Shown: positions 54,164 to 63,645, numbered from the stretch's first letter. The stretch: 64,000 bases of DNA from Planctomycetota bacterium (GCA_029550525.1 JAKPHF010000038.1:1-64000), one strand, 5' to 3'. The notes: generated by a model from the sequence alone, not told the origin. Numbers and translations are program-made.

Positions 54164-54599
54164 CGCACACCTGTTTGTGAGGTCGTGGATATGCGTGGCG
54201 CTCGGTCCCTTTCCGGGCACTTGGTGTTGCATCCTAGTGCGGGAATGCCTGCCTTTGGCACTATGACTCGAAAAACTCAGCAATGAACCGATGGCTGCGC
54301 AAGTCGGGCTGTACGTGTTTAGCGTGCGGCACCTTCTCGCCCCGTCGTTCCGGGGCTCGCACTAACTCCCTTCTTGGAGCCAGCGGTCCGTGGGCTAACG
54401 CCGACGGCTACTCACTTCGCGCCCCTTCGGGGCGAAGCTGCGCCGATCTGTACTGACTTCGCGCTCTTTCAGCGCGGAGCCACGTCGATCTCGTGCACGG
54501 TAAACACGTGCCCGGGCTTGCCGGCACGCTTGCCGCGGAAGTATGCCGGTCGGCTTGGAGCGACGGACAGTAGTCAGCGGTATCCTCTCGCTTGCGCGC
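54164..54599. other. Gene-free region with hairpin-rich mobile-repeat-like sequence
   Basis: No supported gene lies here. The central part (about 54335-54540) contains CTTCGCGCCCCTTCGGGGCGAAG, TTCGCGCTCTTTCAGCGCGGAG and CCGTGGGCTAACGCCGACGG, several GC hairpins in tandem. It looks like a decayed dispersed repeat, not a gene. The right end abuts the stop of the LolA-like gene. Confidence 0.55.
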
Positions 54600-55700
54600 T
54601 CAACGCGGGCCGGGCGCGGGCAGCGGGATGGTGTCCACCTGGTAGGACGGCAGGTCGGGCAGATTCAGGTGGCTGGCCGCCATGCCGGTGTTCAGCTTGA
54701 TCTGGTCGGGCGGAAACTCGGCCATGACCTCGACGTTCTCATTCTTTTCGATGGTCCGCACGGTCACGGGCATGTCCGACCGCTTGTCGATGTAGAAGTG
54801 CACGCTGCCGTACTTTTCGGCCATATCCGTGCCGGGCTTGGGCGTGCACTCCAAGTGAACGCTGTTAGCCGGATCCTTGTCGGTTGCCGGCACGAGCTTC
54901 ACGTCGAAGTACTTGAGGATGTCGGCCTTGCGTTGGCCGAAGGGCAGCGGGAACGGCCCCTGGCCGATGCGAAAGACGTTGATCTCTTCGCCCGGCCGGA
55001 CGATCTGACGCTTCACGATGGTGTTGGTGTTCTGGCGGGCTTCGATGTACCACTGGCCGTCGAACACGTGCCATTCGAGCTTTTCACGCGTGATGCCTTC
55101 CTGCGTGAACTTGTCGAAGCGGATGAAGAAGCGGGGGTTGGGCTGGTCCTGCTTGAACCGCAGGATGCCCTGAAAGACCTGCTTGTCTTCCAGGATGGGG
55201 TCAATCTTGGTGAACCGGATGGGCGTCTCGACATCCTCGATCTTCTTGCGTTCGAGCCGGTCGAGGATGTCGTTTACCTGTGGATCCGGATGCACGACGC
55301 CCGTCGTCGCTTGGGCGGGCGCCGTGGCGGCGGGGCCGGTGATCTCGACCTTGGACACCAGGAAGTGGTTGTTGACACCCGTGCCTTTAGACTGGCCGGT
55401 CAGCGCCACCTGAATGCCTGGCTGGAGGTCGGCCCGTGTGGCCGGGTTGCCGCCGGCGAGTATCTGGGCCTGCGAATCGACCTTGACCACGATCTCCATT
55501 TGCCCATGTCCACCGCGATGCCTCCAGGCCAGTTTCAGGTCGCCGGTCGCCGCATCAAAGGAGATGACCTTGCCCTGCAGCGTGCGGGTGCCGGTCTCGC
55601 CGGCCGGGCGCGTCGTCGTCTGAGCTGCCACGGAGCCGGCTCGCAGGCCGGACAACGCGATCATGGCGACGAGGGAGTATCGAATCATGGCATTGCGCAT
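54600..55700 (-). CDS. Exported LolA-like outer-membrane lipoprotein carrier-type protein
   Basis: The 366-residue protein has a signal peptide (MIRYSLVAMIALSGLRAGSVAAQ). An N-terminal beta segment is followed by a domain resembling LolA/LolB: GILRFKQDQPNPRFFIRFDKF, EWHVFDGQWYIEARQNTN, and PDQIKLNTG near the end. Such domains carry hydrophobic ligands across the periplasm. The N-terminal part (about 30-130) with VISFDAATGDLKLAW is extra. The start is the ATG at 55698-55700. Confidence 0.72.
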   Translation of the reverse strand: MRNAMIRYSLVAMIALSGLRAGSVAAQTTTRPAGETGTRTLQGKVISFDAATGDLKLAWRHRGGHGQMEIVVKVDSQAQILAGGNPATRADLQPGIQVALTGQSKGTGVNNHFLVSKVEITGPAATAPAQATTGVVHPDPQVNDILDRLERKKIEDVETPIRFTKIDPILEDKQVFQGILRFKQDQPNPRFFIRFDKFTQEGITREKLEWHVFDGQWYIEARQNTNTIVKRQIVRPGEEINVFRIGQGPFPLPFGQRKADILKYFDVKLVPATDKDPANSVHLECTPKPGTDMAEKYGSVHFYIDKRSDMPVTVRTIEKNENVEVMAEFPPDQIKLNTGMAASHLNLPDLPSYQVDTIPLPAPGPR

Positions 55701-55900
55701 GTGTGGATTCCTTGCTTCTGACAGCCGGGCGGGCCGGCTCAGACCGTCGGACAGTCTTTGCAGCGTTCGCGACATCCCAGTTTACGGACGAGCGTGGAGG
55801 CTCACAAGTTCAGCGAGTCTTTCCATTGTAGTCCGGTGGGGGATGGGACCATTGCGGGGCAGAATCGCAAGATGTCTCGCCAGGAATTAGAATCGAGGAG

Positions 55901-57556
55901 ATGGACTGGCAGCAGGTGTCGAGATTGATGTCCATGGTCGGCGAGTTGTCACCGGGCACGGTCAGCCTCGTGGGGGCCGGGCCGGGTGACAGTACGCTGA
56001 TCACGCTGCGCGGCGCGGTGCGCGTGACGCAGGCCGACGTCGTGTTGCACGACAAGCTCATCGGTCCGGAACTGCTGGGGCTGGTGCGGCCGGATGCGGA
56101 ACGTATTTTCGTGGGCAAGTGGCCGGCGCACGGAAGCGGTTCCGGCGGAGCGTCGGCCGGGCCGCCAGGCGGCGTGCCCTGGACACAGGAGCGGATCAAC
56201 GAGGCGATGGTCGCGCACGCTCGTGCGGGTCGTCGAGTCGTGCGGCTCAAAGGCGGCGATCCGTTCGTGTTCGGTCGCGGCGGCGAAGAGTGCGAGTATC
56301 TGGCTCGGCACGGCGTCGCGTTTGAAGTCGTGCCCGGCATTACGGCCGCGTTCGGCGCTCCGGCGACGGCGGGCATCCCGCTTACGCACCGCGGACTGAG
56401 CCGGTCGTTCACGCTCGTGACCGGGCACGCGGACCCGGGGGATGGCGACGGGGGCAGTCCGCTGAATTTCGCGGCGTTGGCGCGGATGGAAACCATCGCG
56501 ATCTACATGGGCGTGCGCACGCTGGACAGCAACTGCCGCCAACTCATCGACGCGGGCATGAAGTCGAGCACGCCGGTGGCAGTGATCCAGTGGGGCACTC
56601 GGTGTTGGCAGCGGACAGTCATCGGCGATTTGGCTACGATTGCGGCGAAGACCGCGGTCGCGGGCATCCAGCCGCCGGCACTGGTCCTGATCGGCGAGGT
56701 GGTGCGCATGCGCGAGTCCATCGAATGGTTTGAACGCCGCCCGCTGCACGGGCAGGTGATCGCGGTCACGCGCATGCGCGGTCAGGCGGATTCGCTCGCG
56801 GGTGAACTGACCTCGCTGGGGGCGGAGGTGATCGAAGCGCCGACGATAGCCCTTGCGCCGATGGTCGATTACTCCGCGGTGGATGAGGCGCTACGTCACA
56901 TCGGCCGATACGCGTGGCTCGTTCTGACCAGCGCCAACGGCGTGGACGCGACGTTCGGACGGCTCGCCGCGATGGGTCTCGACAGTCGGGCGCTGGCGGG
57001 CGTGAAGATCGCCGCCGTGGGCACCGCCACCGCCGCCCGCATGGCGGCTTACGGCATCAAGCCCGATCTGGTGCCCGGCGAGGCGGTGGGCGAAGCACTG
57101 GCCGAAGCGTTGGTCGCGCAGGGGATCGCCGGTCAGCGTGTCCTGCTCCTGCGAGCGGAGGTCGCTCGTCGCGTGCTCAATGACGCTCTGGCGGCCGCCG
57201 GAGCGGCCTGCGACGACTTGGCCGTCTACCGGACGGTCTGCCCCGAGCAGTTGCCGGAGGAGTTCGTGCGCCGCTTCGACCGGGGCGAGATCGGGTGGAT
57301 CACGCTGACCAGCCCGTCCAGTTGGTACAACCTGTTGAGCCTGTTGGGGCCGCAGCGCGCCGGCGGGCTCTACAATGTGAAGTTGGCCAGCATCGGTCCG
57401 GTGACCACGCGAGCGATTCGTGAGCGCGGCTACGCGGAAGCCGTCGAAGCCGATCCCCACGACGTCGCGGGGCTGGTTGCGGCCATTCGCGGCTATGTAC
57501 ACGCGCGCAGCGGGGGGGCCGGCTCGTCCGAGTCGCAGAGCGCGGGCGAACGTTGA
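55901..57556 (+). CDS. CobA-HemD fusion: uroporphyrinogen-III methyltransferase/synthase
   Basis: The 551-residue protein joins two tetrapyrrole enzymes. Residues about 17-265 are CobA/SUMT: VSLVGAGPGDSTLITLRG, VLHDKL, VRLKGGDPFVFGRGGEE, VVPGITAAFGAPATAGIPLTHR. Residues about 283-535 are uroporphyrinogen III synthase (HemD): VIAVTRMRGQA, LVLTSANGVDA, ITLTSPSSW, ASIGPVTTRA. It makes uroporphyrinogen III and methylates it toward siroheme or cobalamin. A Gly/Ser-rich loop (GSGSGGASAGPPGG) interrupts CobA. The exact start is uncertain: GAGGAG touches the ATG, and an ATG at 55928 is possible. Confidence 0.92.
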   Translation: MDWQQVSRLMSMVGELSPGTVSLVGAGPGDSTLITLRGAVRVTQADVVLHDKLIGPELLGLVRPDAERIFVGKWPAHGSGSGGASAGPPGGVPWTQERINEAMVAHARAGRRVVRLKGGDPFVFGRGGEECEYLARHGVAFEVVPGITAAFGAPATAGIPLTHRGLSRSFTLVTGHADPGDGDGGSPLNFAALARMETIAIYMGVRTLDSNCRQLIDAGMKSSTPVAVIQWGTRCWQRTVIGDLATIAAKTAVAGIQPPALVLIGEVVRMRESIEWFERRPLHGQVIAVTRMRGQADSLAGELTSLGAEVIEAPTIALAPMVDYSAVDEALRHIGRYAWLVLTSANGVDATFGRLAAMGLDSRALAGVKIAAVGTATAARMAAYGIKPDLVPGEAVGEALAEALVAQGIAGQRVLLLRAEVARRVLNDALAAAGAACDDLAVYRTVCPEQLPEEFVRRFDRGEIGWITLTSPSSWYNLLSLLGPQRAGGLYNVKLASIGPVTTRAIRERGYAEAVEADPHDVAGLVAAIRGYVHARSGGAGSSESQSAGER

Positions 57557-57631
57557 TCGTGGGACATCGGGCATGCTGGAAGCGTGACCATAACCAACCA
57601 GGTGAGAAGCAATCCGAAGAGAAAACAACCT

Positions 57632-58333
57632 ATGTCGTTGAGTTACACCGTCGTCAGCATCGGCGCACTGAGCCGAAACCGGCTTTGGAACGAGAACGAG
57701 CCCAAGCGGCTGGGCCATTCCACAACCACGCTCGTGCGTGATGGCAACACGACCATCCTGGTCGATCCCGGCCTGCCCGAGCAGCCGCTGGCCCAGCGTC
57801 TCGACGAGCGCACGGGCCTGAAGCCCGAGCAGATCGACATGGTCTTTCTGACCAATTTCCGGCCGGTCCATCGGCGAGCTCTGGGGCTGTTTCCCAACGC
57901 CACGTGGATGATGTACGAGCCGGAGATCACGGCCGTCCGCGAGCACCTGGATCAGTTGGCGGCGTCGATGAAAGAGCAGACGCGGGATTCGGGTGATGGG
58001 GCCGTCGACCGCGACGTGGCCCGGATGATCGAGCAGGAGCGGGCCATCCTCGCGCGGATGCAGCGGGCCGACGACAAGCTCACTCGCCGGGTGCATCTGT
58101 TCCCGTCGGCCGGCGTGACGCCGGGCTCGGCCGGCCTGTTGCTCACTGAGACCTCCCGGACGGTGGCGATCATGGGCGACGCCGTGATCTCGCGCGACTA
58201 CTTCGAGGCGGGCCGGGTCTACGAGCAGGTGTACGATCTGGAGGCTGCCCAGGAGTCGTTCCGCGACGTGATGGAGGTGGCCGATCTGGTCGTGCCCGGC
58301 CACGACAACGTTTTCCTGGTGGTCGGCCGGTAA
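57632..58333 (+). CDS. Metallo-beta-lactamase-fold protein lacking the HxHxDH motif
   Basis: The 233-residue protein follows the MBL fold: TTLVRDGNTTILVDPGLP (32-49), IDMVFLT, then late elements GVTPGSAGLLL, VAIMGDAVISRDYF and LVVPGHDN. The motif that should be THxHxDH reads TNFRPVH at 74-80, so only His80 of four metal ligands remains. Hydrolase activity is doubtful. An in-frame ATG at 57584 would add 16 residues. Confidence 0.75.
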   Translation: MSLSYTVVSIGALSRNRLWNENEPKRLGHSTTTLVRDGNTTILVDPGLPEQPLAQRLDERTGLKPEQIDMVFLTNFRPVHRRALGLFPNATWMMYEPEITAVREHLDQLAASMKEQTRDSGDGAVDRDVARMIEQERAILARMQRADDKLTRRVHLFPSAGVTPGSAGLLLTETSRTVAIMGDAVISRDYFEAGRVYEQVYDLEAAQESFRDVMEVADLVVPGHDNVFLVVGR

Positions 58334-58473
58334 GCCGGACAGGATGGGTGACGCGACGCCGGTTAGGTGGCTGGCCGGTGCCGGGGCGCGAGACGTCGTC
58401 GCGTGTCAAGCCCTTTTCCTGCCGAACACTCCGTGCGTTTGGTCCCCGTTTTCCGGGCCCGGCCGGGAGTTGC

Positions 58474-58502
58474 TTGACACCATTCTCAGGCGTGGGTAGG
58501 CT
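58474..58502 (+). promoter_or_regulatory. Promoter of the bifunctional-nuclease-domain gene
   Basis: A perfect TTGACA (58474-58479) is separated by exactly 17 bases from TAGGCT (58497-58502). The ATG follows 24 bases later. Confidence 0.5.
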
Positions 58503-58525
58503 CGCAACCCGAGCGGAGCATAGAC

Positions 58526-58933
58526 ATGGAAGTGCGGATGGATCTGGCTCGCATCGTCATCAGCGAAACGAGCCAGGAGCAAATCATCATTTTGCGTGAA
58601 CGGGATGGCAACCGGCAGTTCCCGATCGTAATCGGTCTGACCGAGGCCTACGCCATCGACCGCCGGGTGAAGAACATCACCACGGCCCGTCCGCTCACGC
58701 ACGAGTTGCTGGCCAACGTGATCCATGAGTTGGAGGGCGAGCTCGACAAGATCGTGATTCACGATCTGCGGGACCATACGTTCTATGCCAAGCTGGTGAT
58801 TCGCCGAGACGGGCGGTTGTACGAAGTGGACGCCCGGCCCTCGGACGCCATTGCGCTGGGGGTCGCCGGAGACACGCCGATTTACGTCGAGGAAAGCGTA
58901 CTGCGGCAGGTTTCCGACGGGCCGGAGAGTTGA
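58526..58933 (+). CDS. Bifunctional nuclease (BFN/DUF151) domain protein
   Basis: The 135-residue protein is one BFN domain: QEQIIILRERDGNRQFPIVIGLTEA, RPLTHELLANVIHEL, and EVDARPSDAIALGV. Some homologues show DNase and RNase activity, and the family is common in bacteria with an unclear role. It is a stand-alone gene with its own promoter. Confidence 0.9.
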   Translation: MEVRMDLARIVISETSQEQIIILRERDGNRQFPIVIGLTEAYAIDRRVKNITTARPLTHELLANVIHELEGELDKIVIHDLRDHTFYAKLVIRRDGRLYEVDARPSDAIALGVAGDTPIYVEESVLRQVSDGPES

Positions 58934-59047
58934 CCGACGCCGCGCTCGTCCGAGGCGGCGCGACCGCATGAAGAGGCGCGGGTTCCCGGCGCGGGATCTC
59001 GCGAGAGGAAGGGATGATCGCCCGGTGCGGCGCCAGACCGCGCGGGG

Positions 59048-60562
59048 ATGGGATCTTCACAGGCCGAGTTTCCGGGCCGGCACGTAGGCGAGCCTGAAGC
59101 TGCGCCTGCGATGACCGGCCGATCAACAAGGGTGAGGGAGACGGTGGGCATTACGGGAACTGAAAACGGGGTGGCCGCCGGGTTTGAGCGGTTTGTGCAG
59201 GTGGTGGAGAGTCTGTGGCCGGCTGACCAGCCGCCGGCCACGATCGTCACGCGTGCACCGGGCCGATTGGACTGCATGGGCGGCATGGCGGACTACAGCG
59301 GCGCCCTCGTGTTGCAGATGCCCATCGAGCGGGCCGCCTACGTGGCGGCGGGCCGCCGTGACGATCAGCGCATTCACGTGGAGATCGCCAGCCCTCGACC
59401 CGAGGGGGAACCCGCCCGATTTTCCTGGCCTATTTCGCTGTTTTATCAGTCCGACGGCCAGTTTCTGATGCCGGCGGCGCTGGGGCGCCACTTCGACGCC
59501 TGTCCGTGGGCTCGTCACATCGCCGGCGTGATGCTGTGCATGCTCGAATCCGGCGACGTGCCGCACCTGGCCGGCGGCGTGACGCTGGTCGTGCAGTCCG
59601 ACATTCCCATCCGCGCGGGCTTGGCGTCCTCGGCGGCCATTCAGGTGGCCACCGCCAAGGCCATCGCCACGTTGATGGGCGTCGAGTGCGACGCTCGTCG
59701 TATCGTGCAAGCCTGCCGCACCGCGAACGTCGAGGTGGTGGGGGCCGAGCCTGGCCTCGTCGATCACCTGACCTGCTTGCTGGGCGAGGCCGATCACTTG
59801 CTGCAGATCCGCTGCCAGCCCGACGACGTGCTCGGTCAGTTGCCGCTGCCTGACGAGGTCATCTTCGCCGGTGTGGAGATCGGCAGCCGGCTGCCCATCT
59901 ACGCCCAGCGCTATTCCGACAATCGTGTGTCCAGCCTGCTGGGACGCTATCTCATCGATCGCATCGTGAAAAAGAGCGGCGACGTCGGTGATCCGACCGG
60001 CGGGTACCTGGCCAACGTGTCGCCCAACGAGTATGTGCGTCGATTCCGTAACGAGCTGCCCGTGAAGATTAAGGGAAAGGACTTCGCGGCGCGGTTCGGG
60101 ATTCCCGCCGATGTGGACGGCCTGCTCGATCCCGACCGGATCTACAAGGTTCGGTCGCGCACCGAGCACCACATCTACGAGAACGATCGGACGCACCGGC
60201 TCATGGAGCGCCTGGCCCGGGCCCGCCGTACGGGGGAACGCGACGCGCTGGTGGAAGCCGGCGAGCTCATGTACGCCTCGCACTGGAGCTACGGCCAGCG
60301 CTGCGGGATGGCCAGCATTGAGACCGATCTGCTGGTCAACTTCATCCGCGACCGTGGAGCGGCCCGCGGGCTGTACGGAGCCAAGGTCACCGGCGCCGGC
60401 TGCGGCGGCACCGTGGCCGTCCTCATGGCCGACACGCCTCAGGCTCATCAGGCGCTGGCCGAGGCTTGCGAATGCTTCGCCGGGAAGACCCGCCTGCATC
60501 CGCAGATTCTCGTCGGTTCCAGCCCCGGGGCGATGAGCTTCGGTCACCGGACGCTGGACTGA
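59048..60562 (+). CDS. GHMP kinase resembling L-arabinokinase/galactokinase
   Basis: The 504-residue sugar kinase has the galactokinase-type signature altered to RAPGRLDCMGGMADYSG (69-85). Plant L-arabinokinase C-terminal domains share this reading, rather than the GEHTDY of galactokinases. The ATP loop is PIRAGLASSAAIQVA (about 187-201), and the GHMP C-terminal motif is KVTGAGCGGT. It probably phosphorylates a monosaccharide at C1. The start is uncertain: ATG 59048, ATG 59111 or a GTG at 59144 behind GAGGGAG are possible. Confidence 0.85.
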   Translation: MGSSQAEFPGRHVGEPEAAPAMTGRSTRVRETVGITGTENGVAAGFERFVQVVESLWPADQPPATIVTRAPGRLDCMGGMADYSGALVLQMPIERAAYVAAGRRDDQRIHVEIASPRPEGEPARFSWPISLFYQSDGQFLMPAALGRHFDACPWARHIAGVMLCMLESGDVPHLAGGVTLVVQSDIPIRAGLASSAAIQVATAKAIATLMGVECDARRIVQACRTANVEVVGAEPGLVDHLTCLLGEADHLLQIRCQPDDVLGQLPLPDEVIFAGVEIGSRLPIYAQRYSDNRVSSLLGRYLIDRIVKKSGDVGDPTGGYLANVSPNEYVRRFRNELPVKIKGKDFAARFGIPADVDGLLDPDRIYKVRSRTEHHIYENDRTHRLMERLARARRTGERDALVEAGELMYASHWSYGQRCGMASIETDLLVNFIRDRGAARGLYGAKVTGAGCGGTVAVLMADTPQAHQALAEACECFAGKTRLHPQILVGSSPGAMSFGHRTLD

Positions 60563-60886
60563 ACGCGTAATCCGAATGACGAAATCCGAATGACGAAGGA
60601 AGCCTGAATGACGAAGCCTGAATGAGGGGCCATGTGCTTCGGGCTGTTTATTTCGTTGCACGGATCCGTCTTCACGTCGAGAAAGTTCCACGCCCGCAAG
60701 GCCAGGGTAGCATACGCCTTCTCGCGATAGGATTGGTGGGGGATACAATCGGAATGACCGGCAGGAAGATTTTTGCCGCGAGCTGGGGGTTGCGCCTACC
60801 TGAGGGGCGGGGGGATGGGTATGATACCGAACTTTGCATGACGGTCTGAGGTCTTTCTCCGGACGGCGAGATGCGGAGGTTCACGC
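60563..60886. other. 324-base intergenic region upstream of mgtE
   Basis: It starts with the CGAATGACGAA repeat and continues with GC-rich sequence. I looked for an M-box magnesium riboswitch and saw no match to its core. No supported small gene. Confidence 0.5.
60570..60625 (+). repeat. CGAATGACGAA word repeat, plus orientation
   Basis: TCCGAATGACGAAATCCGAA and GCCTGAATGACGAAGCCTG form four linked words directly after the sugar-kinase stop. It is the third copy of this family. Confidence 0.75.
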
Positions 60887-62266
60887 GTGCTGGGTCAGTT
60901 GGTCGGTCCCGATGTGGTCGAGATGATCACAGAGCGGCAGTTCACCGCTCTGCGACGCTCGCTCACCGCGCTGCCCGCCCCCAGCGTGGCCGAGATCTTC
61001 GAAGACATGGACCCCAAGGACGTGGCCATCGTCTTCCGGATTCTCCCGCGTGAATTCGCCGCCGACGTCTTCGAATACATGCCCTTCGAAGCCCAGGAGC
61101 CGCTGCTCAAGGAGCTGGGCCAGGAGCATGTGGCGGCGGTCCTCAACCAGATGGACCCCGACGACCGCACGGCCCTGCTCGAGGAACTGCCCGGGCAGGT
61201 CACGCAGCGGCTCATCTCGCTGCTGAGCCCCGAGGAACGCCGGATTGCCACCACGCTGCTGGGCTATCCGGAGGACTCGGTCGGCCGACGCATGACGCCC
61301 GACTACGTCGCCGTCCGCTCCAACTGGACGGTGGGCCAGGTCCTCGAGCACATCCGCCAGGTCGGCCACGACAAGGAAACGCTCAACCTCATCTTCGTGG
61401 TCGACCAGCAGGGAAAGCTGGTCGATGACATCCGGCTGCGAGAACTGGTCCTGGCCGACCCGGCCACGCCCCTGTCGGAGCTCATGGACGGGCAGGTCTT
61501 CGCCCTGGAGGCCAAGCAGGACCAGGAAGAGGCCGTGCGCCTCTTCACCGAGCTGGATCGCACGGTGTTGCCCGTGGTCGATTCGACCAGCCTGCTCGTC
61601 GGCATCGTCACCGTCGATGACATCATGGACGTCGCCGAAGAGGAGACCACGGAAGACATTCAGAAGATGGCGGCGGTGGAAGTACTCGATGCGCCGTACT
61701 TCGAGGTGGGCGTCCTGCAGATGATCCGCAAGCGCGGGTTGTGGCTGTGCATTCTGCTCATCGGCGGCATGCTTACCACCAGCGCCATGACCTTCTTCCA
61801 GAGTGAAATCGCCCAGGCCGAAGTGCTGGTCTTCTTCCTGCCGTTCATCATCGCCAGCGGGGGCAACAGCGGCTCGCAGGCCACCTCGCTCATCATCCGG
61901 GCCATGGCCCTGGGCGAGCTGACCCTACGTGACTGGTTGAAGGTGCTCGGCCGAGAGCTGGTGTCTGGCATCGGTCTGGGGCTGATTCTGGCGGTGATCG
62001 CCTTCGCCCGCGTGGTGCTGTGGCCCGGTCGGGAAAAACTGTACGGGCCGAACTACGGCATGATCGGCTTGACGGTGGCTGGGGCCATCATCGGCGTGGT
62101 GACGGTCGGCACGATCACCGGGGCCATGCTGCCCATTATCCTGAAACGACTGGGATTGGACCCCGCGGTTTCGTCCGCTCCGTTCGTGGCAACCATCGTG
62201 GACGTCACGGGCATCATCATCTATTTCACGTTCGCCACGCTGATCCTCAGCGGGGTCATCCTGTAG
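60887..62266 (+). CDS. mgtE: Magnesium transporter MgtE
   Basis: The 459-residue Mg2+ channel has all expected parts. An N-domain of helical repeats (about 20-135, EIFEDMDPKDVAIVFRILP) is followed by two CBS domains (about 140-260), a connecting helix and five membrane helices from about 285. LPFIIASGGNSGSQATSLIIRAMALGE is the signature with pore and Mg-binding residues. The start is GTG with GGAGG upstream. Confidence 0.96.
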   Translation: MLGQLVGPDVVEMITERQFTALRRSLTALPAPSVAEIFEDMDPKDVAIVFRILPREFAADVFEYMPFEAQEPLLKELGQEHVAAVLNQMDPDDRTALLEELPGQVTQRLISLLSPEERRIATTLLGYPEDSVGRRMTPDYVAVRSNWTVGQVLEHIRQVGHDKETLNLIFVVDQQGKLVDDIRLRELVLADPATPLSELMDGQVFALEAKQDQEEAVRLFTELDRTVLPVVDSTSLLVGIVTVDDIMDVAEEETTEDIQKMAAVEVLDAPYFEVGVLQMIRKRGLWLCILLIGGMLTTSAMTFFQSEIAQAEVLVFFLPFIIASGGNSGSQATSLIIRAMALGELTLRDWLKVLGRELVSGIGLGLILAVIAFARVVLWPGREKLYGPNYGMIGLTVAGAIIGVVTVGTITGAMLPIILKRLGLDPAVSSAPFVATIVDVTGIIIYFTFATLILSGVIL

Positions 62267-62426
62267 ACGTCTTGACGCGGCAGAACGAAGGCCTGATCTG
62301 CTCGTGCAGATCGTTCGCGGGTGCCGGTAAGATAGGCATTTCGCCGGCCAGTGCCCGCAGGCCTGGGCGTTCCGGCCCGGGGCAACCTGGCCCGGTCAAG
62401 TACAACTCTTTAAGCAGGGGACCAAC

Positions 62427-63620
62427 ATGACAACTCGATTAATCTGTTGCGCGTGCGTGCTGGCGGTTCTTCCCCAACTTGTCTCGGCCGCATCCCCGGC
62501 TCGCGTGGCCCCGGAGGATTTCGCGATCCTGCCCTGGAGTTGGATTCCCAACGACGCCGAGATGCTGAAGGGCATCTACGAGTGCGGCTTCAACCTGGCG
62601 GGATTCGTGCCGGTCGACGCGCTCGACGCCGTGCAGGCCGCCGGGCTGAAGGCCATCGTGTCGGGACTCCACGTGAACGACGGGCCCGCCGAGGACCCGG
62701 TCGCGGTGGAGAAGAAGGTCTCGGCGCTGGTCGAGCGAGTGGGCAAGCACCCGGCGATATACGGCTACTACCTGCGCGACGAACCCAATGCCGCGCTCTT
62801 CCCGGCGTTGGCGGTGTACGTGGATGCATTGCGCAAGGCCGATCCAGCTGCCCGGCCTTACATCAATCTGTTCCCCAATTACGCCACTGCGGAGCAACTG
62901 GGCACGGCCACGTACGACGAGTACCTCGAGCGGTTCATCACGACAGTCAAGCCCCCATTCGTCAGCTACGATCATTACGCGCTCATGAACGACGGCTCGC
63001 TGCGCCGCCAGTACTTCCAGAATCTGGAGGCCGTTCGCAAGGCGTCACTGGCTCATCAGCTGCCGTTTTGGAACATCGTGTTGTCCAACGCTCACTTCCA
63101 CTACGCCGAGCCGTACGAAGGGGGCTTCCGCTTCCAGGCGTTCACCACGCTGGCATACGGCGGGCGGGGCATCAGCTACTTCACGTACACCACGCCGCTG
63201 CACGGCAACTACCGATTGGCGCCGCTCGATCAGTTCGGCGAGAAGACCGCCACCTGGGACATGCTGCGGCGCACGAACCTGCAGATCCATGCGTTGGCCC
63301 CTACGCTGGTCAAGCTTCGCAGCGTCGGCGTCTTCCATCATCCCAGCGTGCCTGATGGCTGCGCGGGTCTGGCCGACAGCAAGCACGTGGCGAACGTCTC
63401 CGGCGGCGATTTGCTCATGGGTGAGTTCGAAGGGCCGGACGGCGAGGTCTACGTCATGCTGGTGAACAAGGACCTGCATCGCTCGATGTATGCCGACATC
63501 CAGTTCAAGCAGCCGGGCGAGTGCCGGCAGGTGAACAACTACACGGGTAAATTGACAAGCTGGGCCGGCGAAGGCCGCTGGCTCGCGCCGGGGCAGGGCG
63601 CACTGTTGAAGAAGGATTAA
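62427..63620 (+). CDS. Secreted GH42-like TIM-barrel protein
   Basis: A 397-residue protein with signal peptide MTTRLICCACVLAVLPQLVSA. The barrel shows PWSWIPNDAEMLKGIYECGFN, GYYLRDEPNA (Glu as a likely acid/base), FVSYDHYAL, PFWNIVLS and YGGRGISYFTY. This layout resembles GH42-type and related beta-galactosidase-like proteins, but the exact family and sugar are unknown. A GC palindrome closes the gene at 63624. Confidence 0.75.
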   Translation: MTTRLICCACVLAVLPQLVSAASPARVAPEDFAILPWSWIPNDAEMLKGIYECGFNLAGFVPVDALDAVQAAGLKAIVSGLHVNDGPAEDPVAVEKKVSALVERVGKHPAIYGYYLRDEPNAALFPALAVYVDALRKADPAARPYINLFPNYATAEQLGTATYDEYLERFITTVKPPFVSYDHYALMNDGSLRRQYFQNLEAVRKASLAHQLPFWNIVLSNAHFHYAEPYEGGFRFQAFTTLAYGGRGISYFTYTTPLHGNYRLAPLDQFGEKTATWDMLRRTNLQIHALAPTLVKLRSVGVFHHPSVPDGCAGLADSKHVANVSGGDLLMGEFEGPDGEVYVMLVNKDLHRSMYADIQFKQPGECRQVNNYTGKLTSWAGEGRWLAPGQGALLKKD

Positions 63621-63623
63621 CCG

Positions 63624-63645
63624 GGGGCGGGCATCCTGCCCGCCT
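63624..63645. repeat. GGCGGGC/GCCCGCC palindrome between convergent genes
   Basis: GGGCGGGCatcctGCCCGCC forms a 7-bp GC stem in the 27 bases between two convergent stop codons. It is the clearest copy of this hairpin class and could end transcripts from both sides. Confidence 0.65.

Noticed and set aside
60622..60849. 75-codon open frame before mgtE
   Set aside because: It starts in repeat sequence, has no ribosome site and no recognisable feature.
60563..60886. Possible M-box riboswitch before mgtE
   Set aside because: The conserved M-box core is not present and no three-stem layout could be drawn.
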